Shown here: positions 24,354 through 36,689 of the stretch, piece by piece
How the letters are laid out: each line of letters begins with the position of its first letter
Numbering within the stretch: position 1 is the stretch's first letter
Assembly (NCBI RefSeq): GCF_020360975.1
Contig: NW_025408669.1
Location: forward strand, 5,208,001-5,272,000
Length of the DNA: 64,000 bases
Reading direction: 5' to 3'
Source: Hirsutella rhossiliensis
Lineage: Eukaryota > Ascomycota > Sordariomycetes > Hypocreales > Ophiocordycipitaceae
Translations under genes and position numbers: made by a program
Notes under the pieces: generated by a model
Database searches by the model: none
What the model saw: the letters and a program-made list of their open reading frames with translations, nothing else
What the model was told of the DNA's origin: nothing

Positions 24354-24673
24354 CCCCCCCCCCTTTTAACTTACTTTTAAGTATACTTAAAGGCGTTATA
24401 AAGACCTCGATTATTTAATTAAGTATCTTCCTTAATTATAGTTAATTTAAATTTTTATTTTTCCCCTTTAAAGTAGATGCCGCTAGTTACGCGACTCTAG
24501 TAGAGATAAAGAGGCGTAGAGTAAAGAAAATCTCTAAGACTTATATTTATAACCTAAGGCCCTTAGAGCTATATATAAGACCGATAATTAGATAATTACG
24601 TAGTTAATTGCTCTACTAATCCTTAGCTACGTACTACGCGTGCTTTAGGTATATGCCCTCGTCCCCGTTAAAA
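24354..24673 (+). repeat. Right LTR of family A, second part
   Basis: It matches 5195-5513 closely. It begins with the C run duplicated by the chromodomain insertion. Directly after it the sequence changes to LINE, not to the inverted family A copy found left of 5128. Confidence 0.85.
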
Positions 24674-25640
24674 TAGTATCGTTATCGCGATGTCTAGCTT
24701 ATAGCGAAAGGGCCTAGTCGGAATAGGAGGCGTCGTTTAAAACGCGTCTTATAATAGCCTAGGCGAAGTACTAGCTAGCTACTCTACTATAGTTAGACCT
24801 AGCGACGAGTAGAACGCTTATACGGTAGGACTTATAGCGATTATAATAATATTATAGTGCTTACTAGCTAGTCTACGTCGTAGAGGCATAATAATCGTAA
24901 TAAGTAACCTATTTATCTTATAAGTTATTACGCGGCCGCGATAGTAGTCGGGATAATATACGATCCGCGAGATATACGAATATATCGAGACTTTACGGAG
25001 AAGAGGATATAGCGTTGCCCTTCGATAGGTACCCGCCTACGAAGACTTTACGATAAGCCTACTAGCTAAAGTAGCCGCGAAGAGAGCAACTAGGGACGAA
25101 TACGCTGCCGAACTAGCGGCATTTAAAGTAAGGTTAACGACGCTATAACTACTGCTTAACGGATAGAGATAGATTAACTAAATTCTAGAACGAGTCGGGA
25201 AGTAGTCGAGAAAGATTAATAAAGCGCTACCTAGTCGGTATACTTAAAAGTTATATAACGAACTAATAAAGAAAGAAGCACGCGTATTAAGGCAACTTCG
25301 CACCGGTAAATCTCGACTAAATAATTACCTTTATAAGATAGGAGCTTTAGATTCGGATAAGTATATATATAGATAGATAGCAGAGATAGTAGAATATTTC
25401 CTTTTCCAATATAATAGATAGATATTATAGCGATAGATTATACTTCGGTACGCACGCGATAAGATTAAGGACCTATCGTTCTTCCTAGGAGGCAAAGTAG
25501 TATTAGATAATAATAAGTAGTAGCCGGATATAAAGGCTATATAAGCGATAGTATAGTTCGCGTTAGCAACTAAACGCCTTAATATAGACTAGCAGCCGAT
25601 AACGGACTAACTATAGATCGAAGACATAAACATCGAATAG
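24674..25640 (+). pseudogene. C-terminal remnant of a Tad-like LINE ORF2
   Basis: The + strand reads as the C-terminal part of a fungal LINE polyprotein downstream of RT. Marks are KKEARVLRQLRTGKSRLNNY, then LYKIGALDSD near 25330, EYFLFQYNR, DLSFFLGGKV near 25470 and PDIKAI near 25530. In related elements these read as the LRTGH/LN.YL..I, CxCG..ET..H and LSYFLGG segments. Stops are TAG/TAA, and expected Cys/His positions have changed as RIP would do. The 5' part is missing, as expected either for a truncated LINE or for a rearranged junction with the LTR at 24673. Confidence 0.7.
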
Positions 25641-25853
25641 TCTTTAAGTTAATAGATCGCGCTTTAGCTGCTAAAGGTAGGACGCTGAACACTTAGAGAA
25701 ACTGACCTTCAAGCAGGCCTATCATGTTACAGCGATCGAGGCTAGAAATAGATGAAAAGAGGTGTGGGGCTTTAGGTGAGATGGGACTATATATAGAAGG
25801 TTTATAGCTTAGCTTAGTGGCTCTATGGGGGGAACCCTCCGGGCGTAATACAA

Positions 25854-26245
25854 TTAAATAAATAAATACCAGGCACGTAGACACTCACAAGCCTCTATGA
25901 TATCTGCCTTAAGCCTACCTCGACGATCAACTATACCAAGCTTTGCGCTACTAAACAGCCGTTCGCACTCATCTGACATTGGGGAAACCGCAAATAGATC
26001 CAGAGCGAAGCGGGCGAGGTCTCTTTGCGAGTCATAACGGGATAGCCAATAGGCGATGGCCTCATCGCAACCTGCCTCCTCGTCATGCAGCCGGTCGGTC
26101 GAAATATACTGCTCATACAGATCGGTGGCAGCAGCCGGGCCGTCTATGCGAATGCGCTTATGTTCCCTCTGCCGATCGAATGCTGGGTCTGGATCCTTGT
26201 CCTTCCTGACTGGAGGTGGTAGCGCCTCAACAGGGTACCTTTAGC
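25854..26245 (-). pseudogene. hAT transposase C-terminal dimerisation remnant
   Basis: The minus strand reads the hAT dimerisation domain: a charged linker, DLYEQYIS near 26115, LARFALDLFAVSPMSDE near 25985-26030, ERLFSSAKLGIVDRRGRL then KADIIEACECLRAWY, and a TAA at 25854-25856. This matches the conserved pattern A.D.l..P.mS.e.ERlFS.A of the family. Upstream, a TAA breaks the frame near 26245 and I could not follow the catalytic core. It differs in sequence from the hAT copy at 32383-38700, so it is a separate family or a distant relative. Confidence 0.75.
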
Positions 26246-27075
26246 TAGGAATGACGATATATGCTCATTTCCGCCCTCCGTCATCTCAGACACCTCGCCA
26301 TGACCCACAAGGAACGCAGCTGAGAACGCGATACGGAGCAACACGACTGGATGTCTGGGTTGTCGGTGGGTTGCAGCAGTTGTGAGGATAGCTGCTGGTG
26401 CGCGACGTGGCCCAGGAAGGGTAACACCCGTTTAAGCGGTTATCTATGGTGCGGCCTGGCGGGGATTTCTACAGACATCACCCGCCGTGTTGGCATTTGC
26501 GGTCTACCATCTACCAAGTCGAGGCCATGAGGGTGTCTTATTGTAGGTATGTGGTTCAACGTCAGAGATATGGTGAATTAAAAATTTACGGAATCTCGAC
26601 GTTACCTTAAGCTAATCCATTTTAAGAATTGGATTTGCATTGGCGGTTCTGGAGTCCCAGCGCTGTGCATTGGACTGGACTCGATTCGACCTCGAAATCC
26701 AGTCCAGTCCAGTCCAACAAGATCACTGGACTCCGTGCGAGGCGAGTCTGATCACGACATGAGCTAGAGGCGCACCTTGGTCTGGAAGTGTTCCGCCACA
26801 TACTTTACTACGACGCGAGAATCATCAGCAACTTGCGCCGCGATGACGACTTGCCGTGTCCCGAACCAAGGGTATGAAGCGGTGCATACACGAAGACACA
26901 GCGCCATGGCGAGAGACGGGCAGGGTGGCCACTTCACACAAGTGCTCGCCTTGATTCTATTTAATCACCATGTCTGGCCTCGATGAGTATCACGATGCAT
27001 CTCAGCACAACTCAGCAATCCCTGGACTATTCAGTAGTCATCCATCTACACAGCCTCTATTAGGAGAAGAACGCA
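26246..27075. other. Intergenic region upstream of the carboxylesterase
   Basis: No convincing gene is visible. It contains a hairpin-forming repeat at 26670-26717 and, close to the esterase start, a weak TATA-like TATTTAAT near 26959. The last 100 bases are CA-rich without RIP signs. The first part may be further decayed hAT sequence. Confidence 0.5.
26670..26717. repeat. Inverted repeat of TGGACT units
   Basis: TTGGACTGGACT at 26670-26681 is the exact reverse complement of 26706-26717, with a short loop. TGGACT repeats like this occur near the ends of some fungal hAT elements, and a hAT remnant lies 430 bp to the left. It may be a terminal or subterminal repeat of that element, but I could not find its partner. 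Confidence 0.55.
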
Positions 27076-28793
27076 ATGACACCCATCTTCCTCATCGCCG
27101 CCCTGAGTCTGCTCTCAGCAGCCGCCGGCCAAGCCGTCCCAGGCACCCAACCGACCGTCACCGTCTCTGGCGGTCCCGTGGCCGGAACGTCCGTCGGATC
27201 GGTCAACCAATTCCTCGGCATCCCCTTCGCCGCGTCGCCCACGCGCTTCAACCCGCCGCAGCCGGCTCCCACGTGGCAAGGCACCCTCGACGCCACGCAG
27301 TACAAGCCCGCCTGCGTCCAGCAATTCAACTACCCCGAGAACGCCCGCAACAACACCATCCAGTGGTTCAGCACGCCCGGCCCGCCTGCCGGGGAGAGCG
27401 AGGACTGCCTCTACCTCAACGTGTACGCGCCCGCCGGGGCCGTTGCGGGATCGAACAAGGCCGTCATGTTTTGGATCTTTGGCGGCAGCTTCACTTTTGG
27501 GACCGGCACGCTTCATCAGTATAATGGCACGAGCTTTGCGGAGAACCAGGATGTTATTATTGTCACGCACAACTATCGCACCAATGTCTTTGGCTTTCCT
27601 GGAGAGCCCGAGAAGCCCACGTCGCAGCAGAACTTGGGGTGAGTTTCCATGTGTTCTTGGAGCTTCCGTGTCTTAAGGCAGGGCCGCCTCAGCCTTGGCC
27701 CATGACTCCATCCCATGTAAGAGGAAATAACTGACAGCTCTCGTGCCTTGATAGATTCCTCGACCAGCGTCTGGCCCTGGACTGGGTCCAGCGCAACATC
27801 CGCTCCTTTGGCGGCGATCCGACCCGCGTCATCCTGTTCGGCGAGGGCGCTGGCGCACAGAGCGTCGACGTGCTCGTCACCAATCCGCCGCTGCCGGTGC
27901 CCTTCATCGGGGCCATCATGGAGTCCGGCCAGGACTCCATCTCGACGCCAAGCACAGCCTCTGCCCAGTCTTGGCCCAAGCTGGTCATTGCCACCAACTG
28001 CACGACGGCGCTCAGCGCTCTCGATTGTGTCCGCAAGGTTTCAGCCTCGGACATCAAGAGCATAATCGAGCATCAGCAGCTTTCGTTTGCACCCATTTAC
28101 GACAATGGAACCACCTGGAAGGGAACAGGCCGCGTCGACCGCCGCAGCTCGACGCCCGCCAATCCGCGCATCGCCCGCGTGCCTATCCTCATAGGCTCCA
28201 ACGCCGACGAGGGATCCTTTGTCGTCTACGGAGTGACTGACGTTCGCGGCACCCTCTCTCAGGTGTTTCCACCCAACTCGTCGCTTCTAATAAACACGCT
28301 GCTTAGTCTTTATCCTCCCAACACGGGCAACGGCACAGTCAACACACAGCTAGCCGCCATTCTCAACGACTTCCTTATTAAATGTCCTGCCAAGGTCGTG
28401 TCTACTGAGACGGCGGCCGTCGGGATCCCGGCGTGGCGCCACTACTTTGACGCCGCCTTTGCCAACACCCAAATCTTCCCCGGGGCCGGTGCGTACCACT
28501 CGGCCGAGATCAACCTCGTTTTCGGCACGTATCCGCAAGCCGGGGCGACGCCCTACCATATCAAGCTCAGCATGGCCATGCAGAAAGCCTGGGCAGACTT
28601 TGCCAAGAACCCAGCCCAGGGCCCCGGCTGGCAGGCGGTGCCTAAGATTGCCATATTCGGCGCCGGTGTCAGACCCGGTGGTGACGATGGGACCGGCAAA
28701 CCTACCTCGGTGGTCACCAGTCCCAACCAAATAGACAGGTTCTGCCCGCTTTACCAGCCCATCTACGACGCTAGAATCCTACTGTCTCTCTAG
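27076..28793 (+). CDS. Secreted type B carboxylesterase/lipase-like protein lacking the catalytic Ser
   Basis: The gene has two exons, 27076-27638 and 27755-28793, giving 533 residues. The intron begins GTGAGT at 27639 and ends ATAG at 27754; joining restores the conserved Q-N-L-G-F-L-D-Q-R-L segment. The protein begins with a hydrophobic signal peptide ([18 protein letters not shown]), then [12 protein letters not shown], the oxyanion-hole region IFGGSFTFG, the acid in SNADEGS and the His in GAYHSAEI. The nucleophile elbow, normally G-E-S-A-G, reads FGEGAGAQS, with Gly for Ser. The fold looks complete, so it may be a non-catalytic alpha/beta-hydrolase or a recently dead enzyme. An AGC-to-GGC change is not a RIP change. 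No internal stops; it is the only intact-looking gene in the window. Confidence 0.9.
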
Positions 28794-30890
28794 TCGGATG
28801 CCTGGGACTACGGTGTGCCGCGAGAGACGTCCCGGTGTTGACGTTGTTGCCTTCAATTTGTATGTTATTTTCAACCTCCGCCGATGAAATTCACCTGACC
28901 TATCTGTCATGTGAGTAATTAGATAGAGCAATCTTGTACCATGAGTGCACTCTGCCAAGCAGCGCCTTTTCTTCAATATTTCATATACTTAGGTTCGGTA
29001 TCAGTCAGTGTCGTCCACGTAGCCCAAGGACTATCCTAGACGCAAATGAGTTCTCTCCTATATGACTCAATCACTTATCACAGTCTTAGAACTATTTTGC
29101 ATGCGCAAGCCCATAAGTGCTCAAACGGTTGTAGAGTCGGCAGACGTCGGTGATTAAACCCGACGGGCGAATAATTCCGAAACGCAACGGTTCGCCGTTT
29201 CCCTATTAAGGCGCGAAAACTGCTTAGGGTTCCTATAGTGGGAGACTATATTCTCAACGTAGTATACAACTTTGCTAATTAAATAGACACGGTGCCTGGT
29301 AGAAGAAGGAGAGCAAGCGAGAGGAGGGGGCAAGGCAGGTAGGGGGCATAAAGCGGGATGGCTCCGGACAGACAGGTTCGGACAGACATATTGCAGGGAT
29401 TATCGCGCTAAGCATGGGTACGGTGGGCTATAGGGGTCAGTGTTGCAAAACCCCCAAGACTATGGGGTACGATGCCAGAACAGGTTAGCCTATTATGCAG
29501 CTACCTCACAGTACTTCGACGTAAGTACCCTAGCTTAGGGTCTTTTAGTTTTGCAGGCTATGTTGGCAATTAGGTCGGACATATAGCGAGCCGACTAATC
29601 AGTGTGTTTACTAGGAGACTACGCAATCTAATTTAATTAAAAGTCGCTTTAGGCATTAATCTCCTCTATTCTACCTAGCCTCCTCTTTATCCTCGTCGAC
29701 GGTGTTTAGTTACTGCTAATAAGGTTAGCAACAAGTATAAGTAACGAATATTTACTACTTATAATCTATAAGCGAGCGGCTTCCGTAATAGTCTCTAACG
29801 CTAAAATCTTCCGCTCTTCGGGAGCTAGGACGTAAAGCGGGCCCGATATAGCAGAAGGAGCCGCTACACTAGGACCATATGCCCGCATCTACTATGCTGC
29901 TTGCTACGCAGCGTTACTCTAGGCGTTGCTCGGGTCCTCCTCTATAAGTTTAAGCTGCTTATTGAGCTGCCAGAAGGCACGCACGGCAGCGATAGCGCTG
30001 ATTAGTACCTATAAGCGCCGCCGTTTAATTAGTTCACGGCTATTAAAACCATTATAGAACCACCTACCGGCTTATAGGTATGGCCATTCTTGGCGCAGTC
30101 CTAGCACGCAGCGCCGGTGTCTAAAGGCAGAATTAGCGGAGTAAGCGTCCTTGCCTATAAATATTTAACATACTATTTTGCGAAGCACACTTATAGCCGG
30201 GAGCCTTAATAGCTCGTGTAACGCAGGGACGGCATAGGAAGTCTCTAACCGTGCTAACCGGGGGAAGTCTCTTAGCCTTCTTCTTCTTCTTCCGTAAGAA
30301 AGTTCGCGTTAGCAGCTATGCTCTAGGACGAAGTATATTTCGAACCTTATAGGGACCTTGCCTAGGGGCTTATAGTCGCCAGGTCGGGATGGTCCTTTGT
30401 CCTTGCGAATTGATTTAGTGCCCCTACTCCGCGCCCTAGTCAGCTTAGCAGCTTCGCTTTCGCCGAGGCTGTCGGTATCGCTAGGGGATATCGCGTCGGT
30501 CCTTCCTAGGTGCTTCATGCGAAGTCAAATAGAAGAGGGACGGTAGGCTATAGGGCGCGCAGAGAATTTAGATCCGTAAATACCTGCCGCGACACCACGG
30601 GCCAAGCCTAGCTTGGTTCATTGGCAATTCGAGAGCTGCCCCTAAATGCACTGGCGCCAGCCCCTGTTCCCGTTCGGGCAGCTAGGTGGCCCAACACTCA
30701 TTTCGCTACGAAGCCGCAGCTGGCCAGTGCCAATGCAGCAGCGAGACAGAAAATGCCCACCCCGCACCTCCTCAACACCTAGCCATCCCTCTCCTCGCCA
30801 GTTACCTGCAATCCTTTCGTCACGAGACTGGCCATCAGCGTTGCCTAGGTCTACTGCGCGCTAGTCTTTGCCACAGCACGTCCGCGTAGT
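28794..30890. other. Gene-poor stretch with mixed RIP load
   Basis: 28794-29640 is moderately GC-balanced and I see no gene in it. From about 29640 CpA becomes scarcer. The minus strand between about 30518 and 29690 gives a possible broken frame (listed separately). 30545-30890 shows no clear gene. Confidence 0.5.
29690..30518 (-). pseudogene. Unrecognised broken reading frame
   Basis: Reading the minus strand from an ATG at 30516-30518 gives a charged, Ser/Arg/Lys-rich start of about 69 codons. After a stop, coherent stretches continue to about 29690, including FRHRRCVLGLRQEWPY and AVRAFWQLNKQLKLIEEDPS. Stops are TAG/TAA, as in the RIPed elements. I do not recognise a domain. It lies divergently next to the integrase-core gene at 30891 and could belong to the same mobile element, but that is only inferred from position. 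Confidence 0.3.
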
Positions 30891-32069
30891 GCAATCGACC
30901 AACACCGCGACTATGTGTCCCGCCTTTACCTCAACGGCGTCTCGCGGAGCAGGATTAGTTATAAGCTCCGCAAGCACTTCTATGTTGTTGTCAATCTAAG
31001 TACCCTATCTCGCCGGATTATAGACTGGGATCTTCCACGCCAATAAACCCGGACTAGAGAAACTCTAGAGCTAATCGAGATAATACGCGACCTAATCTTT
31101 CGGGTTAGGCTAACCGAAAAGCAGACGATTAGTGTTCTACAAAGACAAGGTTGGCCTATCACGAAGCGAGGTCTAAAACGAATTAGGCTCTACCTAGACC
31201 ATCGCTAGGTACGAAGGCTCAATAGCGAAGAAGAACGGCTTGCACTTCTAGAGAAGACGGAGCAAGCTATTATCGAGATAACACAGCGGTCTAACGCTAT
31301 TTCGGGATATAGCAAGAGTCTTCTTTAGCCTTACCTTCGCCAGCAAATGCAGCTTTAGGTCCTAAGGGACCCTCTCTTCTAGATATATAAGATTATATTC
31401 CCGAACGAAGTCAAGCTCCGTAAAAGGATATTCCGGAGAAAGAAAGGAGAGTTCCTCGTCCTAGGCCCGAACTATTAGTGGTATATTAACGGCTACGATA
31501 AGCTTAAAGCGTACGGATTCGAATTATACGTAGCGATTAATATATATTCCCGCAATATTATCTAGTTTTACGTTAGGCACTCGGCCACGACTGCTCTAAG
31601 CGTATTAAAGCAGTACTTAGCGGCATATGACACCTACGGCTTGCGACCGTGGTTTCTATAAGCCGATAGGGGTAGCGAAACTCCACTAGTCGCAGCAGCC
31701 TATTAGAACTTCGTTTTAAGGTCCAAAGGGAGAGTAGAGTGGCATAGATAGGTATTTTAACAAGGAAACCGACTCAAAGACTCGTATAAAGCAGCTCCTA
31801 GCACGAAAAACGTTAAGATCGAGAGCTAGTGGGAGAGAATGCTACACGTCTCGTCCCGGCAGTAGGTCGAGTACTTTAGAGAGCTCGCGAGAGATAGAGA
31901 CTTCGACGGCGATATGCTTGAGGACTAGATTGCCCTCTATGCCGTCTACGAGGATATTCTGCGTTAAGAACTCTTCGATTTCGTGGAAGCCTAGAACATA
32001 CATCGGATACGCCTCTAGAAAAATCGGCCGCACGTAGTTCACGGCCAGCCGTGGATGAACTATCATTAG
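30891..32069 (+). pseudogene. Integrase-core (rve-like DDE) transposase, RIP-inactivated
   Basis: One + frame runs about 393 codons with stops only at TAG/TAA. It begins with a helix-turn-helix-like part (YLNGVSRSRISYKLRKHF, then LSRRIIDW; a second LTEKQTISVLQRQGWPITKR). It then has the catalytic core: WYINGYDKLKAYGFELY near 31480, ADRGSE at 31662 and an E-S-x-W-E-R-M segment at 31821. This resembles the integrase-core domain proteins found in fungi and animals, where the first motif is W-x-[IV]-D-G. Here the Asp is Asn (31488-31490), a RIP-type change. It ends with a conserved-looking RPHVVHGQPWMN. The start codon is not certain. No flanking terminal repeats were found. Confidence 0.7.
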
Positions 32070-32382
32070 CGCCGTCGGTCCCCATCCATTTCCTTGGATC
32101 ATCCGTGACTTTCAGCGCATCATCGGCCAGGCGGCCTACTAGACGACGTTGTGGCTTGTTACGGCGGAGGTGCAAACGCCCTGGGCATGTTTGCCGACTT
32201 TTTCTGCGACAGACCGGTCAAGATGCCCCTCGTCGAGCCTCTGGGGAGATCCAAAAGAATGGGGGAGCATAGCGCGACTCGAGCAGACATCCCAATAATG
32301 AATAAATACATAATTTTGCCATATTCTTATATATTCATAGTCGTACCCTTATATTCTTATCTATTCTTAAGCTTATGAATTA
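32070..32382. other. Spacer between the integrase-core gene and the hAT element
   Basis: No gene is supported. The right part (from about 32295) is AT-rich with several TATTCTTAT-like units and belongs to the end of the hAT element. Confidence 0.5.
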
Positions 32383-32395
32383 TTAAGAATATAAG
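32348..32395. repeat. 12-bp perfect inverted repeat at the hAT 3' end
   Basis: CTTATATTCTTA at 32348-32359 is the reverse complement of 32384-32395, with a 24-base loop. It overlaps the end of the transposase frame. It may be a subterminal repeat of the hAT element or a transcript 3' hairpin. Confidence 0.5.
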
Positions 32396-33490
32396 ATTGA
32401 AGTTTCACTTATATTGTCGTCGCAGCCAGCAACTTCCATAACCTCGTCCTCTACTGCCACATACACTTTGCGGATCAAGTCGTTCTTCACCTAGTTGCTC
32501 AGACATTGAAGTTTCTCGATAGTATCAGCCGAGAGCCGTGCCCTGTCCCATGAGATTGTCCGCCGTGTGCAGGAGAATACCCGCTCCGGGTCGTCCGACA
32601 TCGCCGGTACACTAAGTACGTCAATGGCCAATTAGTGTAAACGTGGATACTCAATCCTCTATTCTTCTCGGCACCACCATTTAAGCGGCGTGCTTGTCGT
32701 CATAGGTCTTGGCGGAGAATTGATGACCTTTTCAAATTTATCCTCATTTCTAGGCTCATCTAAGACGCTCATTGACTGTTTGATGCGCTCGTACGGGGTT
32801 ACTTCTCGTCGCTCGGTATCATTCAGCCGCGCCGTAGAATTCGACGGCAGTGGTCGGTCCTTATACTTGGCCCAATGCTGCCGTGCACCAGCAATGGCGG
32901 TCCGTCTCCATTCCGCTGCCCAGTGGCGGTCAAGGTACCTTCTGCGCTTCTCTGGATAGAGCAGCATGGCTGTAGCATAAATGGGGTTTCTGTCACTCTC
33001 TTCATAATACTTCGAGAGAACCCACTAGCCTATATGGATGGAATGAACCATACGCGCGTTGCCGGCGTATTTGACCTGCATTAATTAGCGTTGGTACCGT
33101 TCAGGTGGTAGATCGTACTGCCCGCGACACACTCACCTTGGCATTCTCAAACTGCATGAAGAGGATATCCATGTTCTCTAGCACCTGGTCTATTGATGCC
33201 CACTCCATCTGCTGCTCCAAGGTCGCCTAGTGAAACGGCTGCAAGAACTCGTGAGTTATTTTGAGTAGTTGCCAATCGTCGTGCGTAAGGATATCACCCT
33301 CCAGCTCGTTGTGGTATTAATTGAGGAATATTGACAACGGGCCCTCCTGGCTTATAGCCGCATCAAGTAGCCGGAACCATGAGTTCCAACGGGTGACGTC
33401 AATTCCGAGCGCCTTTCCTGCAATGTCATCCCATGCATCATTGTGGATGGTGGAATTACGAATGAACACCGCAATATTGTGGAGTTTGCC

Positions 33491-33495
33491 CATTG
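33491..33495. repeat. 5-bp target-site duplication CATTG, left copy
   Basis: CATTG here is repeated at 38104-38108, on the outer side of the terminal inverted repeats. Removing one copy with the element restores the hAT reading frame, which supports a 5-bp rather than a TA or 4-bp target. Confidence 0.85.
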
Positions 33496-33573
33496 TACGG
33501 TGGCACATTAGCTAAGGTCCGCAAAGTGTGCCAAAACCTAAACCCACTAAATCACTATACCACTTTATTTATA
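33496..33573 (+). repeat. Left terminal inverted repeat
   Basis: It matches the reverse complement of 38026-38103 at all but about four positions. At each difference this arm keeps C before A (or G after T) and the right arm has T (or A), so the right arm has been RIPed and the left one spared. Confidence 0.9.
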
Positions 33574-36500
33574 AAAATTTCTTTAATTTAGATTATACAC
33601 TTAGTCTCTACTCTTTACAATGCGACTAGTAAAAGACCTCGAGTATATACGAGACGTGATTCTTTCTTCTTTTTATTAAGGATATTCTAACTAGATTATC
33701 CTCTAGCATATAAACGAGCGCCTTATCGCCTAAGGGCATCAATCTATTAGCCTACGGACTCTTTAGCGCTAGCTTTCTACTTAGGGACTATCGCGGTAGG
33801 TTAATCTTAAGTCGTTGTACGAGGATATTGCCGAAATTTATACTACTAAGGCGCTAAACTAAGAGATTCTTCGCTAAGTTAATTAAATACTTTCCGTACG
33901 AGGGAGTTAGAGTATTAGCCTACGAACCCTTAAGATATCTCTTACGTCGTAGGGCCTTACCCGGCAATAGCACACTTAAGTATTAGACTAGCTTATTTAA
34001 CGCGTACGCTTTTACTTTTATACCTACGGATTTAATAACGCTTCTATCCTTTAAGATATCTAGTATTAAGATAGGCTCTAAGTATCTCCTTCTATAATTC
34101 GACGTATCTACTAGGAGAATAGGATAAAAAGATATTTCCGTACGAGTAAAGAAAGAGAGGCTGCCCTTTAAGTTATAATCGCATTCCTCGAAAAAGACCT
34201 TTAAGAGTCTTCTATAATTCGAGGCTTCGGGAGAGGCTACCTTTATTACTACGTACGATAAAAGGGAAATATCTTGGTCTTATAAAATCGCCTTTATAAT
34301 TTCTATCGGTTAATTCTCCCTAAGGAAGTTTAACGATATCGAGAAGGGAACTTTAAGTATTATACGGACTTCTTAGTCCTAGGACTAAATTTCCTTTAGT
34401 GCCTCGATAGGTATAAGAAACTAAAGAAATTCGGGTTTTAGATATACGCTTATATTAATATATACTTATAGTATATTATTTAGTTTTATATTAGCCGATC
34501 TATAACTACGTCTTTAAGTACTCTTAAGTAGTATTTATATATAATATAGCGGCTTAGGATACGACTATTCTTTACTCGCTCGGATTATAGCGTTAAGACG
34601 CCTCTCTAGGTAGTAGCCTAAGTAATGCTTACTTAAGCTAACCTAGCTAAAATCTCGTACGAGGACGAGGCAGGGAATTAGTACTAGTACTAATAAGGGG
34701 AACGAATTAACTCTTACTATATATATAGCCCGAGTACGAGGAACGTACGTATTAAAAGCTAGTAGTCTTAGTTAAGGAAAGGGGTAATTAATCGGTAGAT
34801 AGTATAAGCTTCTCCCCTTTCGTACGGAATATATCTATACTAACTTATTCTATTAGTCTTTCTTTAACGAGCTTATAGAATATACTCTCTTTATTAAAGA
34901 TTCCCTTACTAATTAAATTGCATTATATATAATTTATAGTACGATTCTATAAGACGAATTTACTAATTTTATATCCTATTAGAATAGGTATAAGATCCGT
35001 ACGTAAAGAAATCGCTAATATATTCTTTCTAGGATCCTAATAGACCTCTATTATAGGTAAGATATACGTAATTAGGGCATCCCTCTAAGCTAGGATAAAG
35101 AGGACGATAACTAAGCGGCGCTTCGTACGATACTTAAACCGCTTAAAGACTACGATATCGATTCCTTTCTTTTTAAAGGAATAATAGCTTAGTATACGAG
35201 AGAGCTTTCCCTTTTTTATAAAGATAGAATCGATAACTATCGACGGCCTTTCTTACCTTTATATATTAGACTTCGATAGCGAATCTAAGAGCATTAGTAA
35301 AGTAGCTAACTTCCGATCTTATTACTTATTACTATCTCGTATAGGGGGGCATAGCAGTTTATAAGGAAAACTCTTTATCTCGTATAAATATATACTTATT
35401 CTCTTAGTATATACTTCTCTAGCGAAATTACGAGCCTATCGCTAACCTAGACCTTTAAGGGGACCCTCTACTATAAGCTCTCTAAGCCTAACTTTAAGAC
35501 TTTATATAAGAAGACGTTAAAAATATCTAGTCTTTATATACGCTTCGCTTCTTTATCTAAATTAGTCGTCTTTCTTAAATACGGCGTATATAGTATAATA
35601 GGCCGCTTTCGGGGGCTTATAGCGATACTACTTAGTCTAGTAATAAGGTCGTTATACGACCTTAAGCGGTATCCTTCTAGTTATTAGTTTTATCTTAAGG
35701 GGAAAGGCTTAGACTTACTTAAAAGAAATATAAGAGAGAACTATTACTTATATAAGAAGCTAAAGAAATACGTTCCTCTTTCTTTACCTCGTCTTATATA
35801 TTTAGCTAGTTTATACGAGGTAAAGGGAGAGAAGAACTTAAGAATAAAGGAGATTCTTCCTCTTCCTTTACCTTATTTTGCTTTTTTCTCTTTTACTAGT
35901 TCGTATATATAAGAGTTAAGGAATTATAAAGTTAAAAGTTAATCTAGACTTTAATCTTACTATTAAAGATATTCTACTTATACTTCCTATCTCGTTAAAA
36001 AAGCTCGTATACTATACGATCTATATCTCTAAAAGGGGTAGGGAGCTTATTAAAGCTACTCTTTTTATTCTAAGACTTACTAAGTTCCTATAGAATCTTC
36101 TTATCGAATTACTTTATAAAGCTTAGTCGTATATATCGCTTAATCTATTATTTTTTAGTAATACCGAAAGGTTCTTTAAAATTAAATAAGGAGAGTAGTA
36201 GAAGGTTAATAGTATCTAATAAAGGTTAGAGAAAAATATTTATTATAAGGGATTATATATATAAAGCTATATAACTTTTAGTAGAAGAAAGAAGTCCTCT
36301 TTATACTCTCTAAGAAAGAGTAGGCTATAGAGTCGAATTAGTAAGCTAGTAGGATAGTCGTACGGGCTAGCTTCCTTAGTAGCATAAGTAGTATTAAACG
36401 CCTCTTATACCTTTACTTAGAAGTTCTTCGTAAAGTTTATCGTACGGTCTTATTTAGAAAGAGAAGAAGAGCTTAAGGTTCCTAAAGGAAGAGGGCTAAA

Positions 36501-36689
36501 GACTTAAGAGGATAATATAGACGCCGTATAACGGGGACTTTCTTCTATAGTAAGGTTAATAGTCTCTAGCTAAGAGACTACGTAAAATAGGCAGTAGATA
36601 GATTATAAAAATGCATTCTAAATTAAGTAATAAAGGCGCCGAGATTTTAGGCACTTTTCTTAGTAGAAATAAGGCGGCATTATATATAA

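Larger units (their letters stand above)
5128..24673 (+). mobile_element. Gypsy family A LTR retrotransposon, split by a younger element
   Basis: Direct repeats of about 385 bp mark the ends: 5128-5513 on the left, and 17321-17392 plus 24354-24673 on the right. The right one is interrupted by the chromodomain element at 17393-24353. Without that insertion the element is about 12.6 kb, long for a Ty3/gypsy element. Order on the + strand is LTR, gag with zinc knuckle, protease, RT, RNase H, integrase, a long unassigned reading frame, LTR. Nearly all CpA/TpG is gone, so it is non-functional. I could not find a target-site duplication: left and right flanks differ, which suggests rearrangement. 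Confidence 0.8.

Noticed and set aside
24674..25640. That this LINE tail and the LINE RT at 59.6-61.7 kb are two halves of one copy
   Set aside because: They are 34 kb apart with different neighbours. LINEs are commonly 5'-truncated, so separate copies are more likely.
27115..27570. Minus-strand open frames across the carboxylesterase
   Set aside because: They are antisense shadows of a well-supported gene with conserved motifs and a good intron on the + strand.
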